64,000 nucleotides of DNA from Lachnospiraceae bacterium (GCA_009774215.1 VSNH01000001.1:1-64000), one strand, 5' to 3'. Shown: positions 50,634 to 61,030, counted from the first letter of the stretch. A program made the numbers and translations. Notes: generated by a model from the letters alone, not told the origin.

Positions 50634-53207
50634 ATGGAAAACGAACAGAATGAAAAAAAGGGCGGCAATCAGGCAATGGTCAAAATCTGCGGATTCATTG
50701 TGGATAAACGGAATCTGTTTTTCCTGCTGTTTGGCATTTTGATCATTTTTTCTGCTGTATCGAGAAACTGGGTGAATGTAGAGAATTCCATGTCCCACTA
50801 TCTTCCGGACTCCACAGAGACGAAACAGGGGCTGGATCTGATGGAACAGGAGTTTATTACATACGGAACCTGTGACGTGATGGTGGCGAACGTCTCCTAT
50901 GAACAGGCGGAGTCTATTGAGCGGGATCTGGAATTTATACCGGGTGTCTTTATGATAGACTTTGATGATACGGAAGACCATTATTTTAACGGTTCTTCCT
51001 ATTATAATGTCACCTTCGATTATGACGAGAAGGATGACCAGTGCCTGGAGGTGCTGGAGCGGGTGAAAGAAGAGCTTGCAGGATATGACTATTATTTGTC
51101 CACCACGCTGGGGGATATCGAGGCGGAGCTGATTGCGGAGGAGATGAACGTCATCGTCGTTCTGGTGGCTTTTGTCGTGGTGACGGTGCTCTTGCTTACT
51201 TCTCAGGCATATGCGGAGGTGCCGGTTCTGCTGATCACTTTCGTGGCGGCGGCGATTTTACAGATGGGCACGAATTTTGTGTTCGGTACGATTTCTTTTG
51301 TTTCCAATTCCGTGACGGTTGTGTTACAGCTTGCGCTGTCGGTGGATTACGCCATAATCCTTCTAAACAGATACAAGGAAGAGCACGCCGCACTGGAAGC
51401 CCGCGAGGCGATTATCATAGCCTTAAGCAAGGCGATTCCGGAGATCTGTGGCAGCTCCCTGACAACCATAGGCGGTCTGATTGCCATGGGCTTCATGCAG
51501 TATAAGATGGGGCCGGATTTGTCCGTGTGTCTGATTAAGTCCATCTTTCTGGCGCTGGGCTCGGTGTTCCTGCTGATGCCGGGCGTGATCATGCTGTTCT
51601 CCAAGCTGATGGATACGACCAAACACAAGAACTTTATCCCGGATATTCCCTTTGTGGGAAAATTCGATTATGCGACGAGACATATTGTTGCGCCGCTTTT
51701 TGTACTTGTCATTGTGGGGGCGTACACCGTTTCCAGCAAGTGCCCTTATGTCTTTGGCGACAGTACGATCACGCCGCCGATCCAAAACAGCATCCAGAAG
51801 ACGGAGGAGCTGCAGACGGATAATTTTGGCACCAGCAATATGGTTGCGCTGATTGTGCCTGCGGGGGACTACGAGAAGGAAGCGAAACTGCTGGAAGAGC
51901 TGGAGGCATGCCCGGAGGTGGATTACACGCAGGGGCTTGCCAATATAGAGGCGCTTGACGATTACTGTCTGACAGATAAGCTTACGCCCAGACAGTTCTC
52001 GGAGCTGATTGATCTGGATTATGAGGTGGCGGAGCTGGTATATGCCGCCTACGCTGTCAACGACGAGGACTACGCGAAGGTGGTCAACGGCCTGCCGGAA
52101 TATAAGGTGTCTCTGATCGACATGTTTATGTTTGTCCACGACGAGGTGGAGGAAGGGTATGTCACTCTTGAGGACGACATGCAGGATACGCTGGACGACG
52201 CGTTTGATGCCATGAATTTTGCGAAGAATCAGCTGCAGGGCGAAAACTACAGTCGTATGCTTGTATTCCTGACGCTTCCGGAGGAGAGCGAGGAGACGTT
52301 TGCTTTTCTTGACAGGATGCATGAAATTGCGGAGAAGTATTATCCGGGCGGCAGGATATTGGTATGCGGCGAGTCGGTGAGCCAGTACGATCTGCAAAAG
52401 ACTTTCGGTCGGGACAATCTGGTCAACAATGTGATTTCCATTCTCGCCGTGTTGGTGGTGCTTTTGTTCACCTTCAAGTCGGCGGGTATGCCGGTGCTTT
52501 TGATTGCGGTGATTCAGGGTTGTATCTGGCTGAACTTTTCGATTCCGGCGCTGCAGCACGACAATATTTTCTTCATGTCTTATCTGATCGTCAGCTCGAT
52601 CCAGATGGGTGCAAATATTGACTATGCCATCGTTATTGCAGGGCGGTATATGGAACTGCGAAAGGAAAACGGCAGACGGCAGTCCATTATAGACTCCATG
52701 AATCAGGCGTTCCCGACGATTATTACCTCGGGAACCATGATGGTGGTGGCGGGCTTTCTGATTGGTAAGCTGACTTCCAACGCGGCGATCTTCGGCATCG
52801 GAAAGTGTCTGGGAAGAGGAACTACCATTTCTATCCTTGTGACCATGTTTGTCCTGCCGCAGATTCTGCTGGTGGGCGATAAGATTATTGAGAAGACGGC
52901 CTTTGTGATGAATATGCCGATTCGCACGAAGAATGTGACCGGGCTTATGAGAGTGGACGGTCTGGTGCGCGGCAGGATTGAAGGAACCGTGACAGGTACG
53001 ATGAGCGCCATTGTCAGGGGTAATGTGAGCGCTTACGTGGAGGCCGGCGATGTGACGGAGCTTACGGAGGAAGAATACAGGCAGTTGACGGAGACGGTGT
53101 CTGAGGAGATGGCGAGCAGACAGCAGCCTGAAATCGGGGTCAGAGACACATCGGACAGTGAAGTGACGGAACAGGATAAGAGCAGGGAGGTGGCGGATCA
53201 TGAGTAA
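50634..53207 (+). CDS. RND/MMPL-family exporter
   Basis: An 857-residue transporter with the duplicated RND layout. Each half has one N-terminal helix, an external domain (about 50-180 and 380-590) and a five-helix bundle. The family's membrane charged motifs appear as LSVDYAIILLNRYKEE in the first half and GANIDYAIVIAGRYMELR in the second. MMPL proteins export lipids or similar amphiphiles using the proton gradient. The C-terminal 80 residues are acidic and cytoplasmic. The ATG at 50634 follows AGAGAGGTG. It overlaps the GLUG-repeat gene by 8 bases, so both are co-translated. Confidence 0.88.
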   Translation: MENEQNEKKGGNQAMVKICGFIVDKRNLFFLLFGILIIFSAVSRNWVNVENSMSHYLPDSTETKQGLDLMEQEFITYGTCDVMVANVSYEQAESIERDLEFIPGVFMIDFDDTEDHYFNGSSYYNVTFDYDEKDDQCLEVLERVKEELAGYDYYLSTTLGDIEAELIAEEMNVIVVLVAFVVVTVLLLTSQAYAEVPVLLITFVAAAILQMGTNFVFGTISFVSNSVTVVLQLALSVDYAIILLNRYKEEHAALEAREAIIIALSKAIPEICGSSLTTIGGLIAMGFMQYKMGPDLSVCLIKSIFLALGSVFLLMPGVIMLFSKLMDTTKHKNFIPDIPFVGKFDYATRHIVAPLFVLVIVGAYTVSSKCPYVFGDSTITPPIQNSIQKTEELQTDNFGTSNMVALIVPAGDYEKEAKLLEELEACPEVDYTQGLANIEALDDYCLTDKLTPRQFSELIDLDYEVAELVYAAYAVNDEDYAKVVNGLPEYKVSLIDMFMFVHDEVEEGYVTLEDDMQDTLDDAFDAMNFAKNQLQGENYSRMLVFLTLPEESEETFAFLDRMHEIAEKYYPGGRILVCGESVSQYDLQKTFGRDNLVNNVISILAVLVVLLFTFKSAGMPVLLIAVIQGCIWLNFSIPALQHDNIFFMSYLIVSSIQMGANIDYAIVIAGRYMELRKENGRRQSIIDSMNQAFPTIITSGTMMVVAGFLIGKLTSNAAIFGIGKCLGRGTTISILVTMFVLPQILLVGDKIIEKTAFVMNMPIRTKNVTGLMRVDGLVRGRIEGTVTGTMSAIVRGNVSAYVEAGDVTELTEEEYRQLTETVSEEMASRQQPEIGVRDTSDSEVTEQDKSREVADHE

Positions 53208-56200
53208 GAAGAGACTGACAGCCCTGCTGCTCGCGGCGGCGGTGATGATAAGCGCTTTTCCCGCGTCATATGTATGGGCGGTGGAGAAGAATCCGCAGAC
53301 AGAGGCGGAGAAAGAGGCGAAGGCAGAAAAACGGGCAGAGGATAAGGAAAAAGACGGGGAGACAGAGGAGGAAGAAGTCGCCAGCGTGGAGGATGCCAAC
53401 GAGACGATTGCTTCTTACAGTGATGAAGAGATCGAATGGGAAGAGGTTTACATAAGTAATGCGGAGGAGCTTAAGGCGTTCTCTAAAGATTGTTGGCTGG
53501 ACACATGGTCGCAGAATAAGAAAGTGTATTTGACGGCGGATATTGACTTGGCCGGGGAGAGTTTTGTGCCGATACCGACTTTCGGCGGCTATTTTGACGG
53601 GCAGGGACATACCGTCAGCGGATTTTCGGTGCATAAACCCATCTCCTATGTGGGACTTTTTAATTACACACAGGAAACGGCGGTGATTGCCAACCTGGAG
53701 ATCGTGGGAACGGTCAGGCCGACCGGGAAGCAGATGGTGGTAGGCGGCATCGTGGGGGATAACAGCGGTATTTTATTAAACTGTGTTTTTGACGGTGTTG
53801 TGGAGGCTAACGATTATGTGGGCGGTATTGTCGGCTATAATGAGATCAGCGGCGTGCTGATGGACTGCGAGGCAAAGGGGACGATCACGGGCGCGCATTA
53901 TACGGGCGGTATAGCCGGCGAAAATGTCGGTAACATTGTTGGGTGCCTCAACCGCGCTGACGTCAATATTTCCAGCGAGGACAAGGCGAGGTCACTGGAT
54001 GATATCAATTTGGAGCAGTATACGACAGGTCTTTTAGGCTCGCTGGATAGTGGGACTGACGAGAAAAGCGAGAAGCTATCCGCCGCGGAGAATACGGTGG
54101 ATACAGGCGGCATAGCAGGCCTTTCCACGGGGATTATACAAAGCTGCGTAAACGAAGGCACAATCGGATATGAGCATGTGGGCTACAATACGGGCGGTAT
54201 TGTGGGTCGGCAGTCGGGCTATGTGTATGCCTGTTCGAATAAGGGAAAGATATACGGTCGTAAGGATGTGGGCGGTATCGTCGGGCAGGCAGAGCCGTAC
54301 ATAGCGGTGGATTTGTCGGAGGACATTGTGCGGCAGTTGTCGGATCACATCGATACTATGCATGACCAGATCGGAAAGATGCTGGATGACGCGGGCGACC
54401 GTTCGGATATTCTTTCCAACAGGCTGTCGGTGATTCGGGATTTCGCGGACAGGGCGCTTGATGATACCCATTCTCTGGCGGACAGAACCGTAGAGTGGAC
54501 GGACAGCATGATGGACTCCGTCAATGAGGCGGTGAACCGTTTTGATTATGTGCTGGATGAGACGGCCAAGGACGGCGGTGTGATAGACCACGTCTCGGAC
54601 TCGGCGGGGGACGTGAAGGATGCCGCCGGAAAGCTGGAGGATATGGTAAAATCCATGGATCTCTATCAGTACATGACGCCCGAGGAGAAGGAGCAGTACG
54701 ATCAGGCAAAGGAAGCGATCGAGGAGGCCGGGAAAAAACACGCTGAGGATGCGGCGAAGGTTACAGAGGCTTATGAGAATTATTATATCGGCAAGGCGGC
54801 CGGTGAAGATACCACGAATGAATATGATCTGAAACCCGTGACGGAATCGGGCGTAGACAGCGGCTGGAGTTATTCTTCCATTGATTTTAAGGATGTGCCG
54901 GAAAAATATATGGGAATTACCGGTTGGGTGCATTATGACAGCGGCAGCGGGGAGACCAGAGATTTTCCGCTCTCCGATGACAGCGCGCAGGCGGAGGCGG
55001 ACCGTCAGGTGCAGGAGAAAGCCGCAGAAAATATGGCAGCCAATGCAGGCCAGATAGCGGAAGCCGCTGAGGACTATGCCGATAAACAGTACAGCGAGGC
55101 TCATAACGGCAGCAAATATTCGGAGGATATGCGTAAATATCTGGAGACCATGACGGATATTGCATCCAGACACACGGACGAGATGACTGACGATGCGAAA
55201 AAGCAGTTGAAGTCTGCCGCTTCTTCCGCAAAGGATGCTGCGGAGAATCTGGAGGAGGCAGGGGAGGGAACCAAGGACATCCTGACGACTTTAAACGACA
55301 AGCCGGATCTCAGCTTCCCGAGGCTGGGGGAAGACTACCGATCCACTACGGGAAGTCTTAACTCCAACTTAAAGAATATATCTGAGAATATGGGGTATTT
55401 AAATGATGAGATGTCCTCCTCAGGTGATCTTTTGGGGGATGATCTTTCGGATATCAACGATGAGTTCAGTGAGATTATGCTGCTGTATACGGATGCACTG
55501 GACGGTGTGCTGGATATGGATTATTCCGGCAGATACGAAGATGAGTCGCAGGTGGATGCGGAGGAGAGTATGGACGCAACCATCGCCAACTGCAGTAACG
55601 GCGGAAATGTGGCGGCGGATCTGAATGTGTCAGGTATCGCCGGGACCATGGCGATCGAGTACGATTTTGATTTGGAGAGCGATATCACGGGACTGGAAGA
55701 CGCCAGGGCAAATTCTACTTTTCTTACCAAGTGTGTGCTCAGAAAAAATGTGAATCAGGCGAAGATAACTGCACAGAAGAGCTATGCGGGCGGCGTATGC
55801 GGACTGCAGGAGATGGGTATGGTGCTCGGCTGTGAGAACTACGGCAGGATTGAAAGCACGGCAGGCGATTATGTCGGCGGTATCGCAGGGCAGTCGTTGT
55901 CCCATATCAAACAAAGCTATGCAAAGTGTACGGTAGCGGGTGAGGAATATGTGGCTGGAATTGCCGGATGGGGCAATGAGATAAACGGCTGTCTTGCCAT
56001 GGTAAAGGTGAAGGAGTCGGAGGCTTTCTCGGGCGCTATAGCGGGTAAAATTTCCGACAATGCGGAGATTGCGGATAATTATTTCGTATCCGAAGAGATT
56101 GCCGGGATTGACCGCATCAGCTACAGCGGAAAGGCGGAGCCGGTAGACTATCAGACGCTTTTGCAGACGGAAGGGATTCCTGCGAACTTCCGCAAAATGA

Positions 56201-56907
56201 AGATTACTTTTTATGCGGACGACGAAGAAGTAGGAATGACGGAGTGCTCTTACGGCGGCAGCGTGGCATTGGAAAAATATCCGAATATCCCCGTGAAAGA
56301 AGGCTTCTATGCGGATTGGGATAATAAGGATCTGACGAATGTCAGACTTGACGAGGACGTATCGGTGGAGTATGTGCGGTATCTGACGACACTTGCCGGG
56401 AGCTGGATGCGGGATAATGGGCAGTCCTCTCTTCTGGTGGACGGCCGGTTTCTTCAGGAGGATGAGCTGACAGTGGAGAAAACGGATGCGAACACGGCGG
56501 GCGCTGCGCTGCCGGGCGGTGAGGAGACCGGAGCGCTGACCGAGTGCTGGACGCTGGAAATTCCGGATGACGGCTCATCGACCCATCAGATTCGCTATCA
56601 GGCGCCGCAGGGACAGACGGAGGGCGTTGAGATTTATGTGCAGGACGGCGCCGGATGGAGGGAGGCGGAGACAGAGCTTATGGGCATTTACCATCTCTTT
56701 TCCGCGAACGGCAGCAGCGTGAAGATTGCGGTCAGCGTGACGGAGAAGGGGATTATGGACTATATCGCTTTTATCGCAGCAGGTGCGGCCGCATTGATTC
56801 TGGTAATAGCGGTGATTGTACATAAAAAGCGAAAGAAGCGGAAAAGCCGGAGGGCGGAGAATGCAGCCGTGGAAAGTGAAGACGGCGCGGAAACCTTGGC
56901 GAATTAA
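53200..56907 (+). CDS. Giant surface protein with GLUG repeats and C-terminal membrane anchor
   Basis: A 1235-residue protein. A signal peptide (about 1-28) and acidic linker lead to a first GLUG-repeat block (about 160-370; VGGIVGDNSG, VGGIVGYNE, TGGIAGENVG, TGGIAGLSTG, TGGIVGRQSG, VGGIVGQAEP). A long helical segment (about 375-790; many Asp/Lys heptads) follows, then a second GLUG block (about 820-950) and a beta-rich part with InlB-like KEGFYADWDNKDL. A membrane helix (about 1185-1205) and basic tail (KKRKKRKSRR) end it. Its start overlaps the end of the MMPL exporter gene, which implies a joint role at the cell surface. No sortase motif. Confidence 0.83.
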   Translation: MSKKRLTALLLAAAVMISAFPASYVWAVEKNPQTEAEKEAKAEKRAEDKEKDGETEEEEVASVEDANETIASYSDEEIEWEEVYISNAEELKAFSKDCWLDTWSQNKKVYLTADIDLAGESFVPIPTFGGYFDGQGHTVSGFSVHKPISYVGLFNYTQETAVIANLEIVGTVRPTGKQMVVGGIVGDNSGILLNCVFDGVVEANDYVGGIVGYNEISGVLMDCEAKGTITGAHYTGGIAGENVGNIVGCLNRADVNISSEDKARSLDDINLEQYTTGLLGSLDSGTDEKSEKLSAAENTVDTGGIAGLSTGIIQSCVNEGTIGYEHVGYNTGGIVGRQSGYVYACSNKGKIYGRKDVGGIVGQAEPYIAVDLSEDIVRQLSDHIDTMHDQIGKMLDDAGDRSDILSNRLSVIRDFADRALDDTHSLADRTVEWTDSMMDSVNEAVNRFDYVLDETAKDGGVIDHVSDSAGDVKDAAGKLEDMVKSMDLYQYMTPEEKEQYDQAKEAIEEAGKKHAEDAAKVTEAYENYYIGKAAGEDTTNEYDLKPVTESGVDSGWSYSSIDFKDVPEKYMGITGWVHYDSGSGETRDFPLSDDSAQAEADRQVQEKAAENMAANAGQIAEAAEDYADKQYSEAHNGSKYSEDMRKYLETMTDIASRHTDEMTDDAKKQLKSAASSAKDAAENLEEAGEGTKDILTTLNDKPDLSFPRLGEDYRSTTGSLNSNLKNISENMGYLNDEMSSSGDLLGDDLSDINDEFSEIMLLYTDALDGVLDMDYSGRYEDESQVDAEESMDATIANCSNGGNVAADLNVSGIAGTMAIEYDFDLESDITGLEDARANSTFLTKCVLRKNVNQAKITAQKSYAGGVCGLQEMGMVLGCENYGRIESTAGDYVGGIAGQSLSHIKQSYAKCTVAGEEYVAGIAGWGNEINGCLAMVKVKESEAFSGAIAGKISDNAEIADNYFVSEEIAGIDRISYSGKAEPVDYQTLLQTEGIPANFRKMKITFYADDEEVGMTECSYGGSVALEKYPNIPVKEGFYADWDNKDLTNVRLDEDVSVEYVRYLTTLAGSWMRDNGQSSLLVDGRFLQEDELTVEKTDANTAGAALPGGEETGALTECWTLEIPDDGSSTHQIRYQAPQGQTEGVEIYVQDGAGWREAETELMGIYHLFSANGSSVKIAVSVTEKGIMDYIAFIAAGAAALILVIAVIVHKKRKKRKSRRAENAAVESEDGAETLAN

Positions 56908-56980
56908 GCTTTACGGCAGATAAGGATTTTGCTATACTTATGTTGTAGCAATAAACAGCCATTAGAAAGCAGGTGATCAT

Positions 56981-57100
56981 ATGACTGGTAAAGAGATTGT
57001 TAATCTGATTCGTAAGCTGAAAGAAAAAGGGTTGAATAGTGATGAGATATTAGCCATCATTGAATATATTGAGACGCACGATCCGGCAGAGCAGGAGTGA
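56981..57100 (+). CDS. 39-residue helical protein
   Basis: A small frame MTGKEIVNLIRKLKEKGLNS...IIEYIETHDPAEQE with AGGTGATC upstream of the ATG, an extended -10-like TGCTATACT about 50 bases before, and a strong terminator after. These signals make it a real gene. It looks like one or two amphipathic helices. Similar short proteins are common in Lachnospiraceae to my knowledge, but without known function. Confidence 0.65.
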   Translation: MTGKEIVNLIRKLKEKGLNSDEILAIIEYIETHDPAEQE

Positions 57101-57114
57101 TATAAGTCAGAGAG

Positions 57115-57146
57115 AAGGGAGAACACCGTGAATGTTCTCCCTTTTT
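57115..57146 (+). terminator. Rho-independent terminator
   Basis: AAGGGAGAAC and GTTCTCCCTT form a 10-bp perfect stem with a 9-base loop and a run of five T. It ends the small-protein transcript, and the convergent antiporter operon ends 43 bases further on. Confidence 0.85.
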
Positions 57147-57189
57147 CATATGAAAGACAGTGTGAAGCATACTTTTGCGGCTTTCAGAT

Positions 57190-59343
57190 TCACAGCCCGA
57201 ACACATCCTTGATAAACAGATAACCCACCGTCAGGATCAGCCCGACACAGAAGAGCAGCAGCCCGAAGGACATGCTTCTGGTGATCATCATGGTATTTTC
57301 ACTCCACTCCTCATGCATCAGCGCCAGTTTATGCTCATAATCCTGCTTCTTCGGGTTTTTGCGGCGCAAAATCAGGTTGCCAAGCCCTTCAAAGAAGGAG
57401 GCGGCGCAGGCAGCAAAATGCGTAAATACATTGCCCTCGAGCCGTTCGTGGGGCAGTTTTTCGTCGCGGTAAACGGTTTTTCTGAGCACAACAACGATCG
57501 TATCAACCAGACTGTCCAGAAAACGGCAGAGCATACCGAAGGTAAAGGGCAGAATTTTTAACAGCACAGGGCGGTAAAGCAGATTTTCCAGATCCAGCCA
57601 AACGGGCCAGCGGTTTACATAATTTCTCACCTCCGCTTTGTTTCCCCTCCTCATAAGCAGAAACCGCACGACAAAGCCGTAGATCAATGTGCCGAAAACC
57701 AGGGAAATCAATGCGCCCTTCAAGTTACCGAGAGAAAAATAGGAGACTTTTTCCACTGTTTCTGTCTGCAGAAAGGACTGGCTCATATCGGCGATGCCGT
57801 CCATCACAAAGCCCGGAAGAAGTCCCATAAGCGGCAGCAGGCCGGCGCTTACGGTGAGAGCAAAGGCGCTTGCCCGGTTCATGTATCTGCCCTGCAATGC
57901 GTCATATTTTTTCTGCACGGCATCGTCGGCATTCTTTTCAATGAAGAGACAGATATAAAGCTTGGTCATGTAAGCGATAGTAAGCCCGCCGCTTAAAAGG
58001 AAAATCCATTCGACGGCGCTCATAAATGAGGTGCCAAAGAGGGCAGGGATTACGCCTGCATTAATCAGAACCATGTACTCTACAATGCTCTCATGAAGCA
58101 GTGTCTTGCTGACGTAACCGTTGAAAAGCGGTATGCCGCCGATGCCCAACGCACCCACCAGAAAAATAACATTTAGGAGCGGTTTCTTTCGCCCGAAGCC
58201 GCGGACTTCATTCAAATCCAGCTTATGCACATTCATAAAGACCACGCCTGCCGCCATAAACAGCACGAGTTTAATCAGGGAGTGGTTTACCATATGAAGC
58301 AGGCTGCCGCGCAGCGCGATGGCGTTTTCCTTTCCCAGAAGACCCGACATGCCCACGCCCACGAGAATAAAGCCGATCTGGGAAACCGAGGAGCAGGCAA
58401 GCGTCCGTTTCAGGTCAACGGAGAACAGGGCAAGCAATGCGCCGATTACCATGGTGAGGACACCCAAAATCAATATCATTGCGCCCCACGCCGCATTTTG
58501 AAAGAAGATATAGGCGGTCAGAATGAGTATGCCGTACATGCCCGCTTTGGTCAAAATGCCGGAAAGGAGAGCAGAGGCGGGAGCGGGAGCCACCGGGTGC
58601 GCTTTCGGCAGCCAGATATGCAGCGGGAACGCGCCCGCCTTCGCGCCGAAGCCGAACAGCAGGCAGAGCCCCGCTGCCCAGATTTTCTTTTCGGGAATCC
58701 TGCTGGAAGTCGTAAGCACATAATGATCATAGCAGCCGCTCAGCTCTGCAAAGTTTAATGTTCCCGTCATATCATATAAAAGGAAAATGCCCATCAGCAT
58801 CACCAGTCCGCCGATGACCGCCACGGCCAGATAAGTCGCGCCGGCACGCAGGGATTCGGGCTTCTCGTCGTGTACTACCCATACATAAGAGGTAAACGAC
58901 ATGATTTCAAAGAAGACAAAGGTGGTAAAAAAGTCCGCGGAGAAAAAGACGCCCTCGGTTGCGCCAAGTGTCAGCAGCAAAAACAGATAGTAACGGTTCC
59001 TGTTTCTGTAGTGCCCGAAATATTCTTTTGAAAAAAGGGTTGTCATAAACCACATAAAGGCGGCAATGGTTCCGTACAGCGCACGGAAACCGTCCAAAGT
59101 AAAATGCATTCCCATGCCACAGACGTAGGGGATTTCAATGATCGGTTTCTGCCCGCCTGCTGCATCCGTCAGCATCTGTACCGCCAATAGGATGCAGAGA
59201 AGGAAGGTAAGGCCTGTTATGATGTCCGCAAAGATGTTCCGCGTGTCTTTACTCTTCCGCCCAATGGCGTAACTTACAAACGCCGCAAGCATGGGCAGAA
59301 AAATGATGCTGATTATGATAATCATATTTGTATCGTTGTACAT
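57190..59343 (-). CDS. Complex-I-like proton/sodium antiporter subunit (NuoL/MrpA/HyfB-like)
   Basis: A 717-residue membrane protein of the ND5/NuoL superfamily with at least 15 helices. The conserved core is GFGAKAGAFPLHIWLPKAHPVAPAPASALLSG with the helix-7 lysine. The C-terminal extension (about 520-717) carries a cytoplasmic stretch (LALMHEEWSENTMM) and a final helix. It should translocate H+ or Na+ as part of a multi-subunit complex with the three subunits upstream. The ATG at 59343 is chosen because GGAGGG lies four bases before it. An L1 leader repeat fills the 161-base gap to the previous subunit. Confidence 0.88.
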   Translation of the reverse strand: MYNDTNMIIIISIIFLPMLAAFVSYAIGRKSKDTRNIFADIITGLTFLLCILLAVQMLTDAAGGQKPIIEIPYVCGMGMHFTLDGFRALYGTIAAFMWFMTTLFSKEYFGHYRNRNRYYLFLLLTLGATEGVFFSADFFTTFVFFEIMSFTSYVWVVHDEKPESLRAGATYLAVAVIGGLVMLMGIFLLYDMTGTLNFAELSGCYDHYVLTTSSRIPEKKIWAAGLCLLFGFGAKAGAFPLHIWLPKAHPVAPAPASALLSGILTKAGMYGILILTAYIFFQNAAWGAMILILGVLTMVIGALLALFSVDLKRTLACSSVSQIGFILVGVGMSGLLGKENAIALRGSLLHMVNHSLIKLVLFMAAGVVFMNVHKLDLNEVRGFGRKKPLLNVIFLVGALGIGGIPLFNGYVSKTLLHESIVEYMVLINAGVIPALFGTSFMSAVEWIFLLSGGLTIAYMTKLYICLFIEKNADDAVQKKYDALQGRYMNRASAFALTVSAGLLPLMGLLPGFVMDGIADMSQSFLQTETVEKVSYFSLGNLKGALISLVFGTLIYGFVVRFLLMRRGNKAEVRNYVNRWPVWLDLENLLYRPVLLKILPFTFGMLCRFLDSLVDTIVVVLRKTVYRDEKLPHERLEGNVFTHFAACAASFFEGLGNLILRRKNPKKQDYEHKLALMHEEWSENTMMITRSMSFGLLLFCVGLILTVGYLFIKDVFGL

Positions 59344-59504
59344 ACTACCCTCCATGTCACAGCTCTGCTGTGACCTAAATCAATGCAGAGAATGCCTATA
59401 TTTTGGACATTTTCCTGTGCGAAATTTAGAACCTCCAAGCCGCTTTGCTGACTTTGCGTCTCCGTCTTATGATGAGAAGGCTTTAAAAGTACTTTTCGCA
59501 TTTC
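59344..59504 (-). repeat. L1 leader repeat upstream of the NuoL-like gene
   Basis: On the minus strand: ATGCGAAAAGTACTTTTAA, worn P2, P3 AAGTCAGC...GCGGCTT, the 3' arm of P1 (GGAGGTTCTaaaTTTCGC), P4 with drift (AATGTCC...GGCATT) and perfect P5 (GTCACAGC-aga-GCTGTGAC). The tail ATGGAGGGTAGT supplies the ribosome site of the gene starting at 59343. P1 keeps pairing through several G-T wobbles. Confidence 0.75.
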
Positions 59505-60968
59505 TTATACGGCGCCCGTTGCAACACGCATAAAAAAGTCCACAACCGGCTGGGAATAAACGCCGAACAGTATGATAAATACGGTAAATATAAACAGCGG
59601 CAGCAGCATCTTCCAGTTGGGATCGCAAATATCGGAAATTGTGCCGTAGTCAAAATCCTTTCCGGGGAAGAACGCCCGCACGACAATCGTCAGCATATAG
59701 ATTGCCGTCAGAAGCGCCGACACCAGCAGGCAGGCAATGCCGCCCCAGGCCAGAGGATTGTTGCTTTTCACCGCGGCCCCGGCCAGATTCCACTTGCTGA
59801 CGAAACCGGCAAGCCCCGGGACACCCATGAGCGCCAGCGCGGATATCGTGAAAATGCCGAATACGCGGGGCATTTTATATCCCAGTCCGTTTAGTTCATG
59901 CACATAATGGCGGTCGGTCTGGTGCATGATTGCGCCTGCGCAGAAGAAAGAGCTGATCTTCATAACGGCGTGGAATACAAGGTGTGTCAGTGCCCCGGCA
60001 AGTCCCAGCGGCGTCATAATGACCACGCCGAAAAGGATGTAGGACAGGTTGCTAATGGTGGAGTAAGCCAGCCGTCTTTTGATATGCGTCTCTTTCACGG
60101 CCCGGCTGCAGCCGTAGACGATGGTAAACATGACAACGGCCATCACCACATCCTGCGCCCAGGTGCCTTTTAGGAAATCCGTACCGAAGCTGTAATAAGT
60201 CAGCCTGATAATGGCGAACGCGCCGGATTTTACTACGGCCACCGCATGGAGCAGCGCGGTGACGGGCGTGGGAGCCACGCCAGCCTGAGGCAGCCAGGAG
60301 TTGAAGGGACAGACCGCCGCCTTTACGCCGAAGCCCATAAACGCCATCACATAGATCAAGAGTAAAACGTCGGTCTTCCCGGCGGTTTTGGCAGGGTCAA
60401 GCACACCGCCCAGAATAAAGTCCGTTGTGCTGCCGTAGACAATGACCATAATCAGCCCCAGGAAGGCGAATGCCGCGCCGCCCAGCGAATAGTAGAGGTA
60501 TTTGCGACTTGCCAGAACCGCCTCGCGGGTCAGCGTGTGCATGACCAGAGGCACAGTAACTAACGTCAGCAGCTCATAAAAGAAATACATGGTAAGCAGG
60601 TTGGCGGCGAGGGCAATGCCCAGCGTCACGCCGTAAGTCAGCGTATAGAAGAGGAAAAATACATTTTCATGTTCTTCCTTTGTCATATACTCAAAGGCGT
60701 AGAGGGTGGCAAAGGGCCAGAGCGCGGACACAAGTCCCGCAAACACCATGCTCATGCCGTCCACGCGGAAGCTGATATTTAAGTTGCCCGTAAAATGCGC
60801 CAGAAGGAAGGTGCTGTCCGAGTGGTGCAGGAGCAGATACCAGACAAGGATGCTGTTTAATACCACCGCCGTCTCCAGAAACACTTCTTTATGCCATCTT
60901 TTCCGAAAGGGGATAATGGGTACCAGAATCCCCGTTATGAAAGGAATTAAGATTACTAAAATAATCAT
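59505..60968 (-). CDS. Antiporter-like subunit (NuoM/MrpD type)
   Basis: A 487-residue protein with about 14 helices. The core is GFGVKAAVCPFNSWLPQAGVAPTPVTALLHAVAVVKSGAFAIIR, with lysines in helices 7 and 8 expected for proton transfer. Charged residues are also seen at FYELLTLVTVPLVMH, the helix-5 glutamate. It is the third of four such subunits in transcription order. The ATG at 60968 follows CGGAGAAC. Confidence 0.88.
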   Translation of the reverse strand: MIILVILIPFITGILVPIIPFRKRWHKEVFLETAVVLNSILVWYLLLHHSDSTFLLAHFTGNLNISFRVDGMSMVFAGLVSALWPFATLYAFEYMTKEEHENVFFLFYTLTYGVTLGIALAANLLTMYFFYELLTLVTVPLVMHTLTREAVLASRKYLYYSLGGAAFAFLGLIMVIVYGSTTDFILGGVLDPAKTAGKTDVLLLIYVMAFMGFGVKAAVCPFNSWLPQAGVAPTPVTALLHAVAVVKSGAFAIIRLTYYSFGTDFLKGTWAQDVVMAVVMFTIVYGCSRAVKETHIKRRLAYSTISNLSYILFGVVIMTPLGLAGALTHLVFHAVMKISSFFCAGAIMHQTDRHYVHELNGLGYKMPRVFGIFTISALALMGVPGLAGFVSKWNLAGAAVKSNNPLAWGGIACLLVSALLTAIYMLTIVVRAFFPGKDFDYGTISDICDPNWKMLLPLFIFTVFIILFGVYSQPVVDFFMRVATGAV

Positions 60969-61030
60969 GATGTTCTCCGTTCCGAAATCCGTATATCAAA
61001 GTGATTTCTACATGATAAAATCAACGCTGC

